DNA from: Pseudomonadota bacterium | GTDB taxonomy: Bacteria > Pseudomonadota > Alphaproteobacteria > Rhizobiales > Beijerinckiaceae | DNA length: 64,000 bases | Reading direction: 5' to 3' | NCBI GenBank assembly: GCA_020161575.1 | Contig: JAIUNR010000004.1 | Coordinates: forward strand, 248,001 to 312,000 | In this document: positions 45,509-54,849 of the stretch, piece after piece | How the letters are laid out: the number at the start of each line of letters is the position of its first letter | Numbering within the stretch: the stretch's first letter is position 1 | Notes under the pieces: generated by a model | What the model saw: only the letters and a program-made list of their open reading frames with translations | Told to the model about the DNA's origin: nothing | Databases searched by the model: none | Made by a program: the position numbers and the translations under genes

Positions 45509-46693
45509 ATGCGCCGGGCCCTTCTGGCGCTCGGCTTTCTTGCCTTCGTGAGCCCGGCCATGTCCAGCCCCGCCCCGCCAGAAGAGCTGGCGCGCCTGCC
45601 GGAAGGCGCGCGGGCGATCGCGCACGGCTTCGCCGATCTGCCGGGCTGGGCGGAGGATGATCACGCGGCGGCTTTCGTCGCCTTTCGTGTCACCTGCGAA
45701 TCGATCCTTGCCGAAAAGCCTGCCCTGCGTGACGCACTGCCGGCCTCGACCGCGCTTGTCGAAGCGTGCCGGGCCGCGATGGCCGCGGGCACAGAGATTT
45801 CGCGCACGCAGGCGCGGCGCTTCTTCGAGGCGTATTTCCAGCCTTTCGAGATCCTGCCCGCTTCGGGAAACGGCTTTCTCACGGCCTATTACGAGCCGGA
45901 ACTCGAGGCTTCCGCCTCCCGCAACGACGATTTTCCGGTGCCCGTTCTCGCGCGGCCGGCGGATCTGGTGACGCTGAAACAAGGCGAGACCCGGCCGGGC
46001 CTCGACCCCAAGCTCCAGAGCGCAAGGCAAACCGCCGCCGGTCTTGAGCCCTTTCCCGATCGCGCCGCGATCTGGGCCGGCATCCTCGACGGTCAGGGGC
46101 TCGAAATCGCCTGGCTGCGCGATCACGCGGATCTCTTCATCACCCAGGTCCAGGGTTCGGCGCGAGTGAAATTCACCGATGGTAGCCGGGCGCGCCTCGT
46201 CTATGCCGGACGCAACGGTCACCCCTATACCTCGGTGGGGCGTAAAATCGTCGAGAGCGGTGGCATGGCGCTCGAGGAGATGACGCTTGCCAAACTGATG
46301 GCCTATCTGCGCGCCGATTCCGCGCGTGGGCGGGCGCTGATGGAGCAGAACCGCTCCTATGTCTTCTTCGCGCTTGATCGTGATCTGCCGGCGGATCAGG
46401 GGCCGATCGGCGGCGCCGGCGTGCCGCTCACCTCCGGGCGCAGCCTCGCGGTGGATCGCACGATCTGGCCTTATGGCTTGCCGGTCTTCATCGAGACCAA
46501 TCCCCTCACCCCGGCCGGTCCGCGGGCGCGGATCGCCCGGCTGATGGTGGCGCAGGATACCGGTTCTGCCATCCTCGGGCCGGCCCGGGGCGATTACTTC
46601 ATGGGCTCCGGCGCGCAGGCGGGCGACCGCGCCGGCCTGGTGCGCGATTCGATGCGCTTCATCATCCTGCTGCCGCGCGGAGCGGCGAAATGA
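45509..46693 (+). CDS. mltA: Lytic murein transglycosylase A (MltA family)
   Basis: A 394-residue peptidoglycan-cleaving enzyme. It has a signal peptide (ALLALGFLAFVSPAMSS-AP), no lipobox cysteine (so soluble or otherwise anchored, unlike E. coli MltA), an MltA beta-barrel domain (FFEAYFQPFEILPASGNGFLTAYYEPELEAS) and a C-terminal 3D domain with conserved Asp residues (LMVAQDTGSAILGPARGDYFMGSG) that holds the catalytic Asp. Its start is 3 bases after the Tim44-like gene and its end overlaps the Smr gene by 4 bases. Confidence 0.94.
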   Translation: MRRALLALGFLAFVSPAMSSPAPPEELARLPEGARAIAHGFADLPGWAEDDHAAAFVAFRVTCESILAEKPALRDALPASTALVEACRAAMAAGTEISRTQARRFFEAYFQPFEILPASGNGFLTAYYEPELEASASRNDDFPVPVLARPADLVTLKQGETRPGLDPKLQSARQTAAGLEPFPDRAAIWAGILDGQGLEIAWLRDHADLFITQVQGSARVKFTDGSRARLVYAGRNGHPYTSVGRKIVESGGMALEEMTLAKLMAYLRADSARGRALMEQNRSYVFFALDRDLPADQGPIGGAGVPLTSGRSLAVDRTIWPYGLPVFIETNPLTPAGPRARIARLMVAQDTGSAILGPARGDYFMGSGAQAGDRAGLVRDSMRFIILLPRGAAK

Positions 46694-47271
46694 AACGCCT
46701 CAAGCCTGAAGCGCCGCCCAGACCCCGCCGGAAGCGAGGCGATATCAGCCCGGAGGATCACGCGCTCTGGGCGCATGTAACCCGCAGCGCGAAACCGCTT
46801 CCGGGCCGCAAGCCGCTTGATATTCCGCAGATGCCGCAGGCGGAGCCGGCCCAGATGCCGATGGGCATGACCGGCGCGCCCGCTCCTTCCGCACCTTTGA
46901 AGCCGCGCGGCCTGCCGCCGCTGGCCGGGATCGAGAAGCGGGTCATGCGCCAGCTTTCCCGTGGCACCGCGCCGCTCGAAAGGCGGATCGACCTGCACGG
47001 GATGCGTCAGGCCGAGGCGCATGCCGCGCTCCTCTCCTTCATCCACTCCGCCCATCATGACGGCGTGAGGCTGGTGCTGGTGATTACGGGCAAGGGGGGC
47101 GGCGTAGATTCGCGCGGCGAGGAAAAGGGAATCCTGCGTCGTTACGTGCCGCATTGGCTGGCTGACCCGGTGATGCGCCGCCTTGTGCTGGGCTTCGAAA
47201 GCGCCGCGCGCGGGCATGGCGGCGAGGGCGCGCTTTATGTGCGCCTGCGCCGGAAGCGTGATCCCGCCTGA
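46690..47271 (+). CDS. Smr domain protein
   Basis: A 193-residue protein. The basic, proline-rich N-terminus (KRLKPEAPPRPRRKRGDI) is followed by an Smr domain (about residues 95-185) with the metal or nucleic-acid motif RRIDLHGMRQAEAHAALLSFI and VLVITGKGG...LRRYVPHWLADPVMRRLVLGFESA. The TGxG loop and LDLHG motif are the nuclease-family hallmarks; bacterial Smr proteins bind and sometimes nick DNA or cleave RNA. It is coupled by a 4-base overlap to mltA. Confidence 0.92.
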   Translation: MKRLKPEAPPRPRRKRGDISPEDHALWAHVTRSAKPLPGRKPLDIPQMPQAEPAQMPMGMTGAPAPSAPLKPRGLPPLAGIEKRVMRQLSRGTAPLERRIDLHGMRQAEAHAALLSFIHSAHHDGVRLVLVITGKGGGVDSRGEEKGILRRYVPHWLADPVMRRLVLGFESAARGHGGEGALYVRLRRKRDPA

Positions 47272-47365
47272 TCACCTGACTTGCTTCGCTTGACCTTGCC
47301 CGGCTTCTCGGTCATGCAGCGCCGCATCCTTCTTTTTTGCCGTTCTTCCCGATAAAGGCCCGTTC

Positions 47366-48361
47366 ATGAGCTCCCAATTCGATGTCCTGACCATCGGCAA
47401 CGCGATTGTCGACGTGATCGCACGCGCTGAGGAGGATTTCCTCGTCACCCATGGCATCACCAAAAGCTCGATGACGCTCATCGACGAGCATCGGGCGGAG
47501 ATGCTTTACGCGGCGATGGGACCGGCGACGATCATTTCCGGCGGCTCGGCGGCGAATACCGCGGCCTGCATCGCCTCTTTCGGCGGCAAGGCGGCCTTCA
47601 TCGGCTGCGTGAAGGCCGATCCGGTCGGCGACATCTTCGCGCATGACATCGTTTCCACCGGCGTCGCCTATGGTACGGCGCAGATGGCGGAAGGCCCGGC
47701 TACCGCGCGTTCCTTCATCCTCGTGACGCCCGATGGCGAGCGCACGATGAACACCTATCTCGGTGCCTGCCAGAACCTGACGGAGAAGCAGATCGACCCG
47801 GCGGTGGTTTCCGCCGCGAAGGTCACCTATCTCGAAGGCTATCTGTGGGATCCGCCGCTGGCCAAGATCGCCTTCCGCAAGGCGGCGGAAATCGCCCACA
47901 AGGCGGGGCGCGAGGTCGCGATCACCCTGTCGGACAGTTTCTGCGTCGACCGCTACCGCGCCGAATTCCGCGATCTGATCAAGACGGGAACCGTCGATCT
48001 CGTCTTCGCGAACGAGCATGAGCTGAAGGCGCTTTACGAGACCGCCGATTTCGATACCGCGCTCGAAGCCTTGCGCGCCGAGGTCAAGCGCGCGGCGGTG
48101 ACGCGCTCGGAGAAGGGCGCGGTGATCATCGAGGGCAACACCAATGTGGTGGTGCCAGCGCATCCGATCGCGGGTCTGGTCGATGCGACCGGCGCGGGCG
48201 ATGCCTATGCCGCCGGTTTTCTCCATGGCTATACCAACGGCATGGGCTTCGAGAAGGCGAGCCGCCTCGGCGCGCTCGCGGCGGCGCATGTCATCCAGAA
48301 GATCGGCGCCCGTCCGGGCCGACCGCTGAAGGAGCTGGCGCAGGAAGAAGGGTTGATGTGA
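47366..48361 (+). CDS. Adenosine kinase (PfkB family)
   Basis: A 331-residue sugar-type kinase. PfkB motif 1 is ATIISGGSAANTAACIASFGGKAAFIGCVKADPVGDIF and motif 2 contains DATGAGDAYAAGFLHG with the catalytic Asp. The N-terminus (FDVLTIGNAIVDVIA) and the PfkB2 context indicate the adenosine-kinase branch found in alphaproteobacteria; ribokinase-like specificity cannot be excluded by eye. It is a single gene; an AAGG site precedes ATG 47366. A REP-like repeat follows its stop. Confidence 0.85.
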   Translation: MSSQFDVLTIGNAIVDVIARAEEDFLVTHGITKSSMTLIDEHRAEMLYAAMGPATIISGGSAANTAACIASFGGKAAFIGCVKADPVGDIFAHDIVSTGVAYGTAQMAEGPATARSFILVTPDGERTMNTYLGACQNLTEKQIDPAVVSAAKVTYLEGYLWDPPLAKIAFRKAAEIAHKAGREVAITLSDSFCVDRYRAEFRDLIKTGTVDLVFANEHELKALYETADFDTALEALRAEVKRAAVTRSEKGAVIIEGNTNVVVPAHPIAGLVDATGAGDAYAAGFLHGYTNGMGFEKASRLGALAAAHVIQKIGARPGRPLKELAQEEGLM

Positions 48362-48370
48362 GATTGGCTG

Positions 48371-48466
48371 TCATTGCGAGGAGGCGCTATGCGCCGACGC
48401 GGCAATCCATCTTGCTCACGATGCGGGGAAAGATGGATTGCTTCGTCGCATGGCTCCTCGCAATGA
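48371..48466. repeat. Palindromic REP-like element A
   Basis: TCATTGCGAGGAG (48371-48383) and CTCCTCGCAATGA (48454-48466) are perfect 13-bp terminal inverted repeats, and GCAATCCATCT (48402-48412) with AGATGGATTGC (48431-48441) form a perfect inner pair. The wording 'tcattgcgagga...gcaatccat' is that of a repeat dispersed in Hyphomicrobiales genomes (from memory). It sits between the convergent adenosine-kinase and coaA genes. Confidence 0.85.
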
Positions 48467-48475
48467 TGGATGCGT

Positions 48476-49444
48476 CTACAGTTTCCGCAGCGCCACTTCC
48501 TCGATCATGTGGCTCTCGCCCTTGTAGAGAATGAGGTCGGCGCGCGGGCGCGTGGGGAAGATGTTCTCGCGCAGGTTGGGCAGGTTGATCCGATCCCAGA
48601 GGCCATTGGCGATCTTCAGCGCCTCTTCCTCGCCGATCTCGGCGTAGCGGCGGAAGAAGCTCTCGGGCTTGCGGAAAGCGGTGAGCCGCAGCGTCATGAA
48701 ACGGTCGACATACCATTTGCGCAGGAGATTCTCCTCCGCGTCGATATAGATCGAGAAATCGAAGAAATCCGAGACATAAGGCACAGGGCGCGCATCGCGC
48801 GGCAGGCGCGGCGGCTGGAGCACATTGAGCCCCTCGACGATGAGGATATCCGGGCGATCGATGGTGATCTGCTCGCCGGGAACGACATCATAGACAAGAT
48901 GCGAATAGAGCGGTGCGGTGACGTTGCGTTCCCCCGCCTTGATCCGCGCGAGGAATTTCAGCAAGGCGGGCGTATCGTAGCTCTCGGGAAAACCCTTGCG
49001 CTCCATCAGGCCGAGGCGCTGCAATTCCGCGTTGGGGTGAAGGAAACCGTCGGTGGTGACGAGGCTGACCTTGGGCGTATTCGGCCAGCGCGCCAGCAGT
49101 TTTTCGAGCGCGCGGGCGGTGGTGGATTTGCCCACCGCCACCGAGCCGGCAATGCCGATGATGTAGGGCACCTTGCCGTCGCCGGCGGAGAGGAAGCGCT
49201 GCGTCGCCTTGAACAGCCCCTGCGTCGCCGCGACATAGAGGGAGAGCAGGCGCGAGAGCGGGAGATAGATCTCCGCCACTTCTTCGAGGCTCAGCCTGTC
49301 ATTGATGGATTCGAGCCCGCGGACTTCGTCGAGTGTCAGGTTGAGCGGTGCATCGGCCCTGAGGCTGGCCCATTCGTGACGATTGAAGACACGGAACGGC
49401 GAGAGATCGACATCCGGGGCGAGTTTTGAAACCTCGGCGTCCAT
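48476..49444 (-). CDS. coaA: Pantothenate kinase (type I, CoaA)
   Basis: A 322-residue first enzyme of coenzyme A synthesis, feedback-inhibited by CoA. The P-loop [17 protein letters not shown] is at about residues 95-111, then [62 protein letters not shown], and [26 protein letters not shown], the strongly conserved blocks. It is the last gene of the his-coaA unit; its end lies ten bases from REP element A. Confidence 0.95.
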   Translation of the reverse strand: MDAEVSKLAPDVDLSPFRVFNRHEWASLRADAPLNLTLDEVRGLESINDRLSLEEVAEIYLPLSRLLSLYVAATQGLFKATQRFLSAGDGKVPYIIGIAGSVAVGKSTTARALEKLLARWPNTPKVSLVTTDGFLHPNAELQRLGLMERKGFPESYDTPALLKFLARIKAGERNVTAPLYSHLVYDVVPGEQITIDRPDILIVEGLNVLQPPRLPRDARPVPYVSDFFDFSIYIDAEENLLRKWYVDRFMTLRLTAFRKPESFFRRYAEIGEEEALKIANGLWDRINLPNLRENIFPTRPRADLILYKGESHMIEEVALRKL

Positions 49445-49463
49445 TCTGGCTCCCTTGCGGCCG

Positions 49464-49787
49464 TCAGACCGGCTTCCTCGCGGCCTTTTCCTCGATGCCG
49501 GATTGCCGCGTGCGGCTTTCCAGTTCCGACATCACATCTTGCACCGCAATATCAGCCATGTGAAGTACGACCAAGAGGTGATAGAGCACATCGGCGCTTT
49601 CCTTCACCAGCTCCCCGCGCTCCTGCGCCAGGGCGGCGACGACGGCCTCCACCGCCTCCTCACCCAGCTTCTTGGTCGCCTGCGCCATGCCGCGCGCCTT
49701 CAGCTTGGCGGTATAGGAGGTCGCAGGATCGCCATCGGCGCGCTCGGCGATGAGTTTTTCGAGATCGGCAAGAGAGAAAGTGGTCAT
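49464..49787 (-). CDS. hisE: Phosphoribosyl-ATP pyrophosphatase HisE
   Basis: A 107-residue enzyme of histidine synthesis that hydrolyses PR-ATP to PR-AMP. It is the separate (not fused to HisI) form. Core residues are seen in [35 protein letters not shown] and [19 protein letters not shown], with the conserved Glu-Glu and Asp that bind Mg. It lies 7 bases after hisF and 19 bases before coaA, so it is in the middle of the operon. Confidence 0.96.
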   Translation of the reverse strand: MTTFSLADLEKLIAERADGDPATSYTAKLKARGMAQATKKLGEEAVEAVVAALAQERGELVKESADVLYHLLVVLHMADIAVQDVMSELESRTRQSGIEEKAARKPV

Positions 49788-49794
49788 TTCCGCC

Positions 49795-50571
49795 TCAGTT
49801 CAAACGCATCGGAATGCCGGCGCGGGCCATATGCGCCTTGGCCTCGGCGATCGTATAGGTTCCGTAATGGAAGATCGAGGCGGCAAGCACCGCGCTCGCC
49901 TTGCCGAGCGTGACGCCCTCCACGAGATGATCGAGCGTGCCGACCCCGCCCGAGGCGACCACCGGCACGGTGACGGCCTCCGACACCGCGCGCGTCAGCG
50001 CGAGATCGAACCCGGCCTTGGTCCCGTCCCGGTCCATCGAGGTGAGCAGGATCTCGCCCGCGCCGAGATCGGCGACCTCGCGGGCGTATTCAAGCGCGTC
50101 GAGCCCGGTAGGGTTGCGCCCGCCATGGGTGAAAATCTCCCAGCGCGCCGCCTCGCCCGGCGCGCTGACGCGCTTGGCATCGATGGCGACGACGATGGCC
50201 TGCGCGCCGAATTTCTCCGCCGCGCGGGCGACGATCGTGCGATCCTTTACGGCGGCGGTGTTGATCGAGACCTTGTCGGCCCCCGCGAGCATCAGCGCGC
50301 GCACATCGGCCACCTCGCGCACGCCGCCGCCGACCGTCACCGGCATGAAGCAATTCTCGGCGGTGCGGCGCACGACATCGAGGATCGTGCCGCGCGCCTC
50401 GTGGGAGGCGGTGATATCGAGGAAGCACAGTTCATCCGCGCCGGCGGCGTCATAGGCTTTCGCGCTCTCCACCGGATCGCCGACATCGGCGAGATCGACG
50501 AAATTGACGCCCTTGACGACGCGGCCGTTCTTGACATCGAGACAGGGGATGATGCGGGTCTTGAGCGTCAT
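49795..50571 (-). CDS. hisF: Imidazole glycerol phosphate synthase subunit HisF
   Basis: The 258-residue synthase subunit of IGP synthase, a TIM barrel. The catalytic Asp11 is in [16 protein letters not shown] and the second Asp is in [11 protein letters not shown]; other markers are [43 protein letters not shown] and [14 protein letters not shown]. Together with HisH it makes imidazole glycerol phosphate and AICAR. Its start overlaps the end of hisA by 4 bases. Confidence 0.97.
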   Translation of the reverse strand: MTLKTRIIPCLDVKNGRVVKGVNFVDLADVGDPVESAKAYDAAGADELCFLDITASHEARGTILDVVRRTAENCFMPVTVGGGVREVADVRALMLAGADKVSINTAAVKDRTIVARAAEKFGAQAIVVAIDAKRVSAPGEAARWEIFTHGGRNPTGLDALEYAREVADLGAGEILLTSMDRDGTKAGFDLALTRAVSEAVTVPVVASGGVGTLDHLVEGVTLGKASAVLAASIFHYGTYTIAEAKAHMARAGIPMRLN

Positions 50572-51320
50572 GCCGGCATCTTTCCCGCCGGCTGCCTTTT
50601 TGCCATCAAGGCCAGCGCTTCCGCCGCATCGAGGCGACCGTCATAGAGCGCGCGGCCGGTGATCGCGCCGGCGAGATGGGCGCAATCGGGCTGCATCAGA
50701 CGCTCGATATCCGCGAGCGAGGCGAGCCCGCCGGAAGCGATGACGGGGATCGAGAGGGCATGGCCGAGCGCGATCGTTCCCTCGAAATCAAGGCCGGAGA
50801 GCATGCCGTCGCGCGCGATATTGGTGTAGATGATCGCGGCGACGCCGGCATCCTCGAACCGCCTGCCGAGATCGGCGGCATCGAGGTCCGAAGTTTCCGC
50901 CCAGCCCTCCACGGCCACCTTGCCGTCGCGCGCGTCGATCCCGACCGCAACTTTTCCTGGAAAGGCACGCGCCGCCTCGCGCACGAAAGCGGGATCGCGC
51001 AAGGCCGCCGTGCCGATGATGACGCGGGCGATGCCGCGCGAAAGCCAACCCTCCACCTGCGCCATGCCGCGGATGCCGCCGCCGAGCTGGACGGGGAACT
51101 TCACCCTGGCGAGAATGGCTTCCACCGCCGCGCCGTTGACCGGCTTGCCCGCGAAGGCGCCGTCGAGATCCACCACATGCAGGGCCTCGAAACCCTGCGC
51201 CTCGAAGGCGGCGGCCTGTGCGGCGGGATCGTCGTTGAACACGGTCGCTTCGGCCATGTCGCCCTGTTTCAGGCGCACGCATTGGCCGTTCTTGAGATCG
51301 ATGGCGGGGTAGAGGATCAT
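50568..51320 (-). CDS. hisA: ProFAR isomerase HisA
   Basis: A 250-residue (beta/alpha)8 isomerase converting ProFAR to PRFAR. The first catalytic Asp is in [20 protein letters not shown] and the second Asp in [12 protein letters not shown]; also seen are [19 protein letters not shown] and [17 protein letters not shown]. It is related to HisF and forms part of the same operon. The HisA start follows an AAGGGACG sequence, 16 bases after hisH. Confidence 0.97.
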   Translation of the reverse strand: MILYPAIDLKNGQCVRLKQGDMAEATVFNDDPAAQAAAFEAQGFEALHVVDLDGAFAGKPVNGAAVEAILARVKFPVQLGGGIRGMAQVEGWLSRGIARVIIGTAALRDPAFVREAARAFPGKVAVGIDARDGKVAVEGWAETSDLDAADLGRRFEDAGVAAIIYTNIARDGMLSGLDFEGTIALGHALSIPVIASGGLASLADIERLMQPDCAHLAGAITGRALYDGRLDAAEALALMAKRQPAGKMPA

Positions 51321-51336
51321 TGTCGTCCCTTGCGCC

Positions 51337-52002
51337 TCACGGCGCCCATTTCAGGAAATTGGCAAGCATGGCGATGCCGAGCTTCTGGCTTTTTTCCGGG
51401 TGGAATTGCGTGCCGACGATGTTGTCGCGCGCGATGATCGCGGAGACCGGGCCGCCGTAATCGGCAGTTGCGACAAGATCACGCGAATCGCGCGGGAGAA
51501 GATGGAACCCATGCAGGAAATACGCATGAGAGGAAAGGACCTGCGCGGCATCATCGCCGAAGGGAAGCCCGTCGAGGATCGGGTGATCGGCGAGCCTTTC
51601 GAGCGTGTTCCAGCCCATATGCGGTACTTTGAGGTGCCGCGCCTTCGGATCGAGCGCGACGACACGACCGGGTATCCAGCCGAGACCCTCCGTCTCCCCG
51701 CGCTCCTCGCCGATATCCGCGAGAAGCTGCATGCCCACGCAAATGCCGAGAAACGGCTTTCCTTTCACGCGGACCTGTTCATGCAGCACGTTCTCAAGCC
51801 CGGCGACCGAGGCGAGCGCTTCGCGGCAATCGCGGAAGGCGCCATCGCCCGGGAGGACGAGGCGATCCGCAGCCGCGATCATGGCGGGATCGGCTCCGAT
51901 CGTCACCGAGGCGGCGATGCCGGCCTCGGTTGCGGCGCGTTCGAGCGCCTTGCCGGCGGAATGGAGATTGCCGGCGCCGTAATCGATGAGCGCGATCTTC
52001 AC
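51337..52002 (-). CDS. hisH: Imidazole glycerol phosphate synthase subunit HisH (glutaminase)
   Basis: A 221-residue class I glutamine amidotransferase that feeds ammonia to HisF. The catalytic Cys is in [14 protein letters not shown], and the His-Glu pair in [14 protein letters not shown] 52002 is chosen over the upstream ATG because GAGGAAG lies just ahead and the protein then begins [14 protein letters not shown], the family start. It overlaps the end of the DUF2628 gene by 4 bases (GTGA), so the two are translationally coupled. Confidence 0.95.
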   Translation of the reverse strand: MKIALIDYGAGNLHSAGKALERAATEAGIAASVTIGADPAMIAAADRLVLPGDGAFRDCREALASVAGLENVLHEQVRVKGKPFLGICVGMQLLADIGEERGETEGLGWIPGRVVALDPKARHLKVPHMGWNTLERLADHPILDGLPFGDDAAQVLSSHAYFLHGFHLLPRDSRDLVATADYGGPVSAIIARDNIVGTQFHPEKSQKLGIAMLANFLKWAP

Positions 52003-52481
52003 GGATGCTTCCTCGATTCGGGAAACAGCCCGATCACGGGCGAGCCCCAAGGGCCGCGCGGCGCCTCGTCAGGCGTCGAGGAGGCAGGGCCCGCGGATGC
52101 CTTCCCCGCCATGACGGCGAAATAGCGCTGCTCTAGGTGATCCTCGTCACTGCCCAGAATGAGACCGTTTTCCGAAAACCCCGCCTGCGCGAGATCGAAG
52201 CGCCGCACACTGGCGCCTTCGAATCCCCAGAGGATCGCAAGCGCGAGGATAACCAGCAGTCGCGCCGCTTCCGGGATCGGCAGTTGCCAGATCCCCGCGA
52301 TGAGCAGGATCTGCGCGATCAGCGTGATCGTGCCGAAAACCCAGTGGCGCTTCATGATGAGCCAGAGCGGGCCGAAGAGAAATGCCTGCCAGCTCCAGCC
52401 GTCGCGCACGAAACGGGTGTTTTCCAGCCGCGTTACCCGGTCCTTTGAGTCTTTGGGTTCGTGGATCGTGAATCGTGCCAT
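51999..52481 (-). CDS. DUF2628 membrane protein in the his operon
   Basis: A 160-residue protein of unknown function. It has a motif FVRDGWSWQAFLFGPLWLIMKRHWVFG (about residues 26-52) typical of DUF2628, followed by two hydrophobic helices (TITLIAQILLIAGIW; AARLLVILALAILWGFEG), then a cytosolic tail rich in Gly and Pro. The frame is open much further upstream, but that part is antisense-like and overlaps hisB. It lies between hisB and hisH with a TGATG overlap and a GTGA overlap respectively, a constant position in Hyphomicrobiales his operons. Confidence 0.85.
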   Translation of the reverse strand: MARFTIHEPKDSKDRVTRLENTRFVRDGWSWQAFLFGPLWLIMKRHWVFGTITLIAQILLIAGIWQLPIPEAARLLVILALAILWGFEGASVRRFDLAQAGFSENGLILGSDEDHLEQRYFAVMAGKASAGPASSTPDEAPRGPWGSPVIGLFPESRKHP

Positions 52482-53074
52482 CAGACCGACAATGTCCCTT
52501 TGGTGGAAGGCACGCTTTGCGCCGCCCGCGGATCGGTTTCGCTCGCCTTGCGCAGCACGCGGGCGAGGCCCTTGAACAGGCTCTCGGCGATATGATGACT
52601 GTTGAGCCCGTAAAGGCATTCGGCGTGGAGGGTCACGCCCGCATTCGAGGCGAAGGCCTGGAAGAATTCGCGCACGAGCTCGCAATCGAAGGTGCCGATC
52701 TTGTCGCTCGGAAAATCCGCCTTGAAGACGAGGAACGCGCGGCCGGAAATGTCGAGCGCGAGGCGCGAGAGCGTCTCGTCCATCGGCATCAGGCAATCGG
52801 CGTAGCGGGTGATGCCCTTCTTGTCGCCGAGCGCGCGCGCGAAAGCCTGCCCCAGCGCGATGCCGACATCCTCGCTCGTATGGTGATCGTCGACATGCAG
52901 ATCGCCCTCGGCGCGGATGGCGAGGTCGATCAGCGAATGCCGCGCGAGCAGATGGAGCATATGGTCGAGAAAGCCGATTCCGGTCGCGATATCGGCGCGG
53001 CCGGTTCCGTCGAGATCGAGGGCGACGGCGATTTTCGTCTCGCCTGTTTCCCGCTTGATTTCGGCGCGGCGCAT
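52481..53074 (-). CDS. hisB: Imidazoleglycerol-phosphate dehydratase HisB
   Basis: A 197-residue manganese enzyme of histidine synthesis (single-domain form without the phosphatase found in E. coli). The metal ligands are in two repeats: [15 protein letters not shown] with [11 protein letters not shown], and later [20 protein letters not shown] 53074 gives a standard N-terminus ([15 protein letters not shown]). It is the first gene of the his operon and is divergent from hslV, with 138 bases between. Confidence 0.97.
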   Translation of the reverse strand: MRRAEIKRETGETKIAVALDLDGTGRADIATGIGFLDHMLHLLARHSLIDLAIRAEGDLHVDDHHTSEDVGIALGQAFARALGDKKGITRYADCLMPMDETLSRLALDISGRAFLVFKADFPSDKIGTFDCELVREFFQAFASNAGVTLHAECLYGLNSHHIAESLFKGLARVLRKASETDPRAAQSVPSTKGTLSV

Positions 53075-53212
53075 GGTTCTCTCCTGCCTCGGCGGCGCCA
53101 GGCTGGCGCCATAGGCCCGCTTTAGCGAAAAAGGGCGGGATCGGCAATTCACGCGGCGCGACTTCCTGCCTTTGCGAAACGCCTTGGCGATGCCTACATT
53201 GCCGGAACACAC

Positions 53213-53782
53213 ATGACGGAGTTTCCCTTGTCCGATGATCACGCGCCGCAAAGCTGGCATGCCACGACCATTCTCATGGTCCGCAAGGGCGGAAAAACCG
53301 TGATCGGCGGTGACGGGCAGGTCAGCCTTGGCCCGACGATCATCAAGGGCAACGCGAAGAAGGTGCGCCGCATCGGCAAGGGCGATGTCATTGCCGGTTT
53401 CGCCGGCGCGACCGCCGATGCCTTCACCCTGTTCGAACGGCTTGAGGCCAAGCTCGAACAATTTCCCGGCCAGTTGACGCGCGCCTGCGTGGAGCTGGCC
53501 AAGGATTGGCGCACGGACCGCTATCTGCGCCGGCTTGAAGCGATGATGCTGGTGGCGGATGGGAGCACCGGCCTCGTCCTTTCCGGCACCGGCGATGTGC
53601 TCGAGCCCGAGGGCGGGGTCATGGGGATCGGTTCGGGCGGCATGTTCGCCCTCGCCGCGGCTCGCGCGCTGGTCGATACGGAACTTGACGCCGAAGCCAT
53701 CGTGCGCCGCGCGATGAAGATCGCGGGCGAGATCTGCGTCTATACCAATGGCAACCTCGTCATCGAGAGCATTGAATCATGA
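53213..53782 (+). CDS. hslV: ATP-dependent protease subunit HslV (ClpQ)
   Basis: A 189-residue proteasome-like peptidase. The propeptide [17 protein letters not shown] is cleaved to expose the nucleophile Thr18 ([23 protein letters not shown]), followed by [34 protein letters not shown]. The propeptide is longer than in E. coli, as is usual in alphaproteobacteria. It forms the HslUV protease with hslU, but a membrane-protein gene lies between them and overlaps hslV by 4 bases. Confidence 0.97.
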   Translation: MTEFPLSDDHAPQSWHATTILMVRKGGKTVIGGDGQVSLGPTIIKGNAKKVRRIGKGDVIAGFAGATADAFTLFERLEAKLEQFPGQLTRACVELAKDWRTDRYLRRLEAMMLVADGSTGLVLSGTGDVLEPEGGVMGIGSGGMFALAAARALVDTELDAEAIVRRAMKIAGEICVYTNGNLVIESIES

Positions 53783-54849
53783 TTTCCGAACCCGTCCTGC
53801 GCCTGGCGGTTGCGCGCGCCATCGTCACCGCCGATCAGGCCGAGCGCCTGCGCCAGCTCGCCAGCGAGCATGCCGTGCGCGAATTCGAGGTCGCGCCCGA
53901 TCACGAGAAGCTGCGTTTCATCACAGGCTTCGGCGATATTTTCGTCGTGATCGGGCTTGGGCTGTTCCTCGGCGCCGCGGGGTATTTCCTCGCTGATAAC
54001 ATGCCCCCCCTGCTGCTCTGGGGTGGTTTGGCGGTGCTTTCATGGGGATTGGCGGAGCTTTTCACCCGCCATCGCCGCATGGCCTTGCCGAGCATCGTGC
54101 TGCTGGTGCTGTTTTCCGGCTTTTCCTTCCTCGCGCTGCACCTGCTGCTGACCGGCCTGTTCGGCAAGGGCTGGCCGGAGCACTCCGTTCTGCCGGATTT
54201 CGGTCATGCCGGCATCCTTGGCACCACCGCGCTGGCCAATTGCGCGCTGGTGGCGTTGCATTACTGGCGTTTCAGGGTGCCGGTCACCGTCGCCTCCGGT
54301 GTCGGCGCGCTGGCGCTTGCGGCCTTCGCCTTCCTGCTGGCGCTGGCGCCGGGCTTCATGACCCGGTTCGGCGGCTGGGTGATCCTGGCCTTCGGGATCG
54401 GCGTCTTCGCGCTCGCGATGCGGTTCGACCGTTCCGATCTTGCGCGCGAGACGCGGCGGACGGATATCGCCTTCTGGCTTCACCTGATGGCGGCGCCGCT
54501 GATCGTGCATTCCTTCATCGCGGTTGTTTTCGGCGGGGTGCACGACGTGACTTTCGCGAAGGCGATCGGCCTGCTCGCGGTTTTCGCCGGCCTTGCCGTG
54601 CTGGCGCTGCTGATCGACCGCCGGGCGATCCTTGTCTCGGCGCTGGTCTATGCCGGCACGGCCTTCGGCACTGTTTTCCGCGAAACCGCCCTTTCCAATG
54701 CCGCCGTCCCGGCATCGCTGCTGGTTCTCGGCGTTTTCATTCTCGGTCTTTCCTCGGGCTGGCAGCCGCTTCGCCGCGGCGTCCTCGCCCTCGTGCCCGC
54801 GCATATCCGCGCCGGGCTCCCGACCCTCTCGAACAGAAGCAACGCATGA
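53779..54849 (+). CDS. DUF2157-like polytopic membrane protein between hslV and hslU
   Basis: A 356-residue protein not confidently recognised. After a cytosolic N-terminus (about 50 residues; [16 protein letters not shown] has the look of the DUF2157 N-terminal domain) come about ten hydrophobic segments, e.g. [75 protein letters not shown] and [17 protein letters not shown]. It overlaps hslV by 4 bases and hslU by 4 bases, so translation of the three is coupled. No enzyme motif is visible. Its role could relate to HslUV substrates or be incidental. Confidence 0.75.
   Translation: MISEPVLRLAVARAIVTADQAERLRQLASEHAVREFEVAPDHEKLRFITGFGDIFVVIGLGLFLGAAGYFLADNMPPLLLWGGLAVLSWGLAELFTRHRRMALPSIVLLVLFSGFSFLALHLLLTGLFGKGWPEHSVLPDFGHAGILGTTALANCALVALHYWRFRVPVTVASGVGALALAAFAFLLALAPGFMTRFGGWVILAFGIGVFALAMRFDRSDLARETRRTDIAFWLHLMAAPLIVHSFIAVVFGGVHDVTFAKAIGLLAVFAGLAVLALLIDRRAILVSALVYAGTAFGTVFRETALSNAAVPASLLVLGVFILGLSSGWQPLRRGVLALVPAHIRAGLPTLSNRSNA

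Noticed and set aside
44042-46222. A 726-codon open frame opposite the Tim44-like and mltA genes
   Set aside because: It crosses two well-supported genes and an intergenic hairpin and has no recognisable domain.
53140-53212. A heat-shock promoter before hslV
   Set aside because: CCTACATT resembles a -10 but no CTTG-type -35 is found at the right distance, so I did not annotate it.
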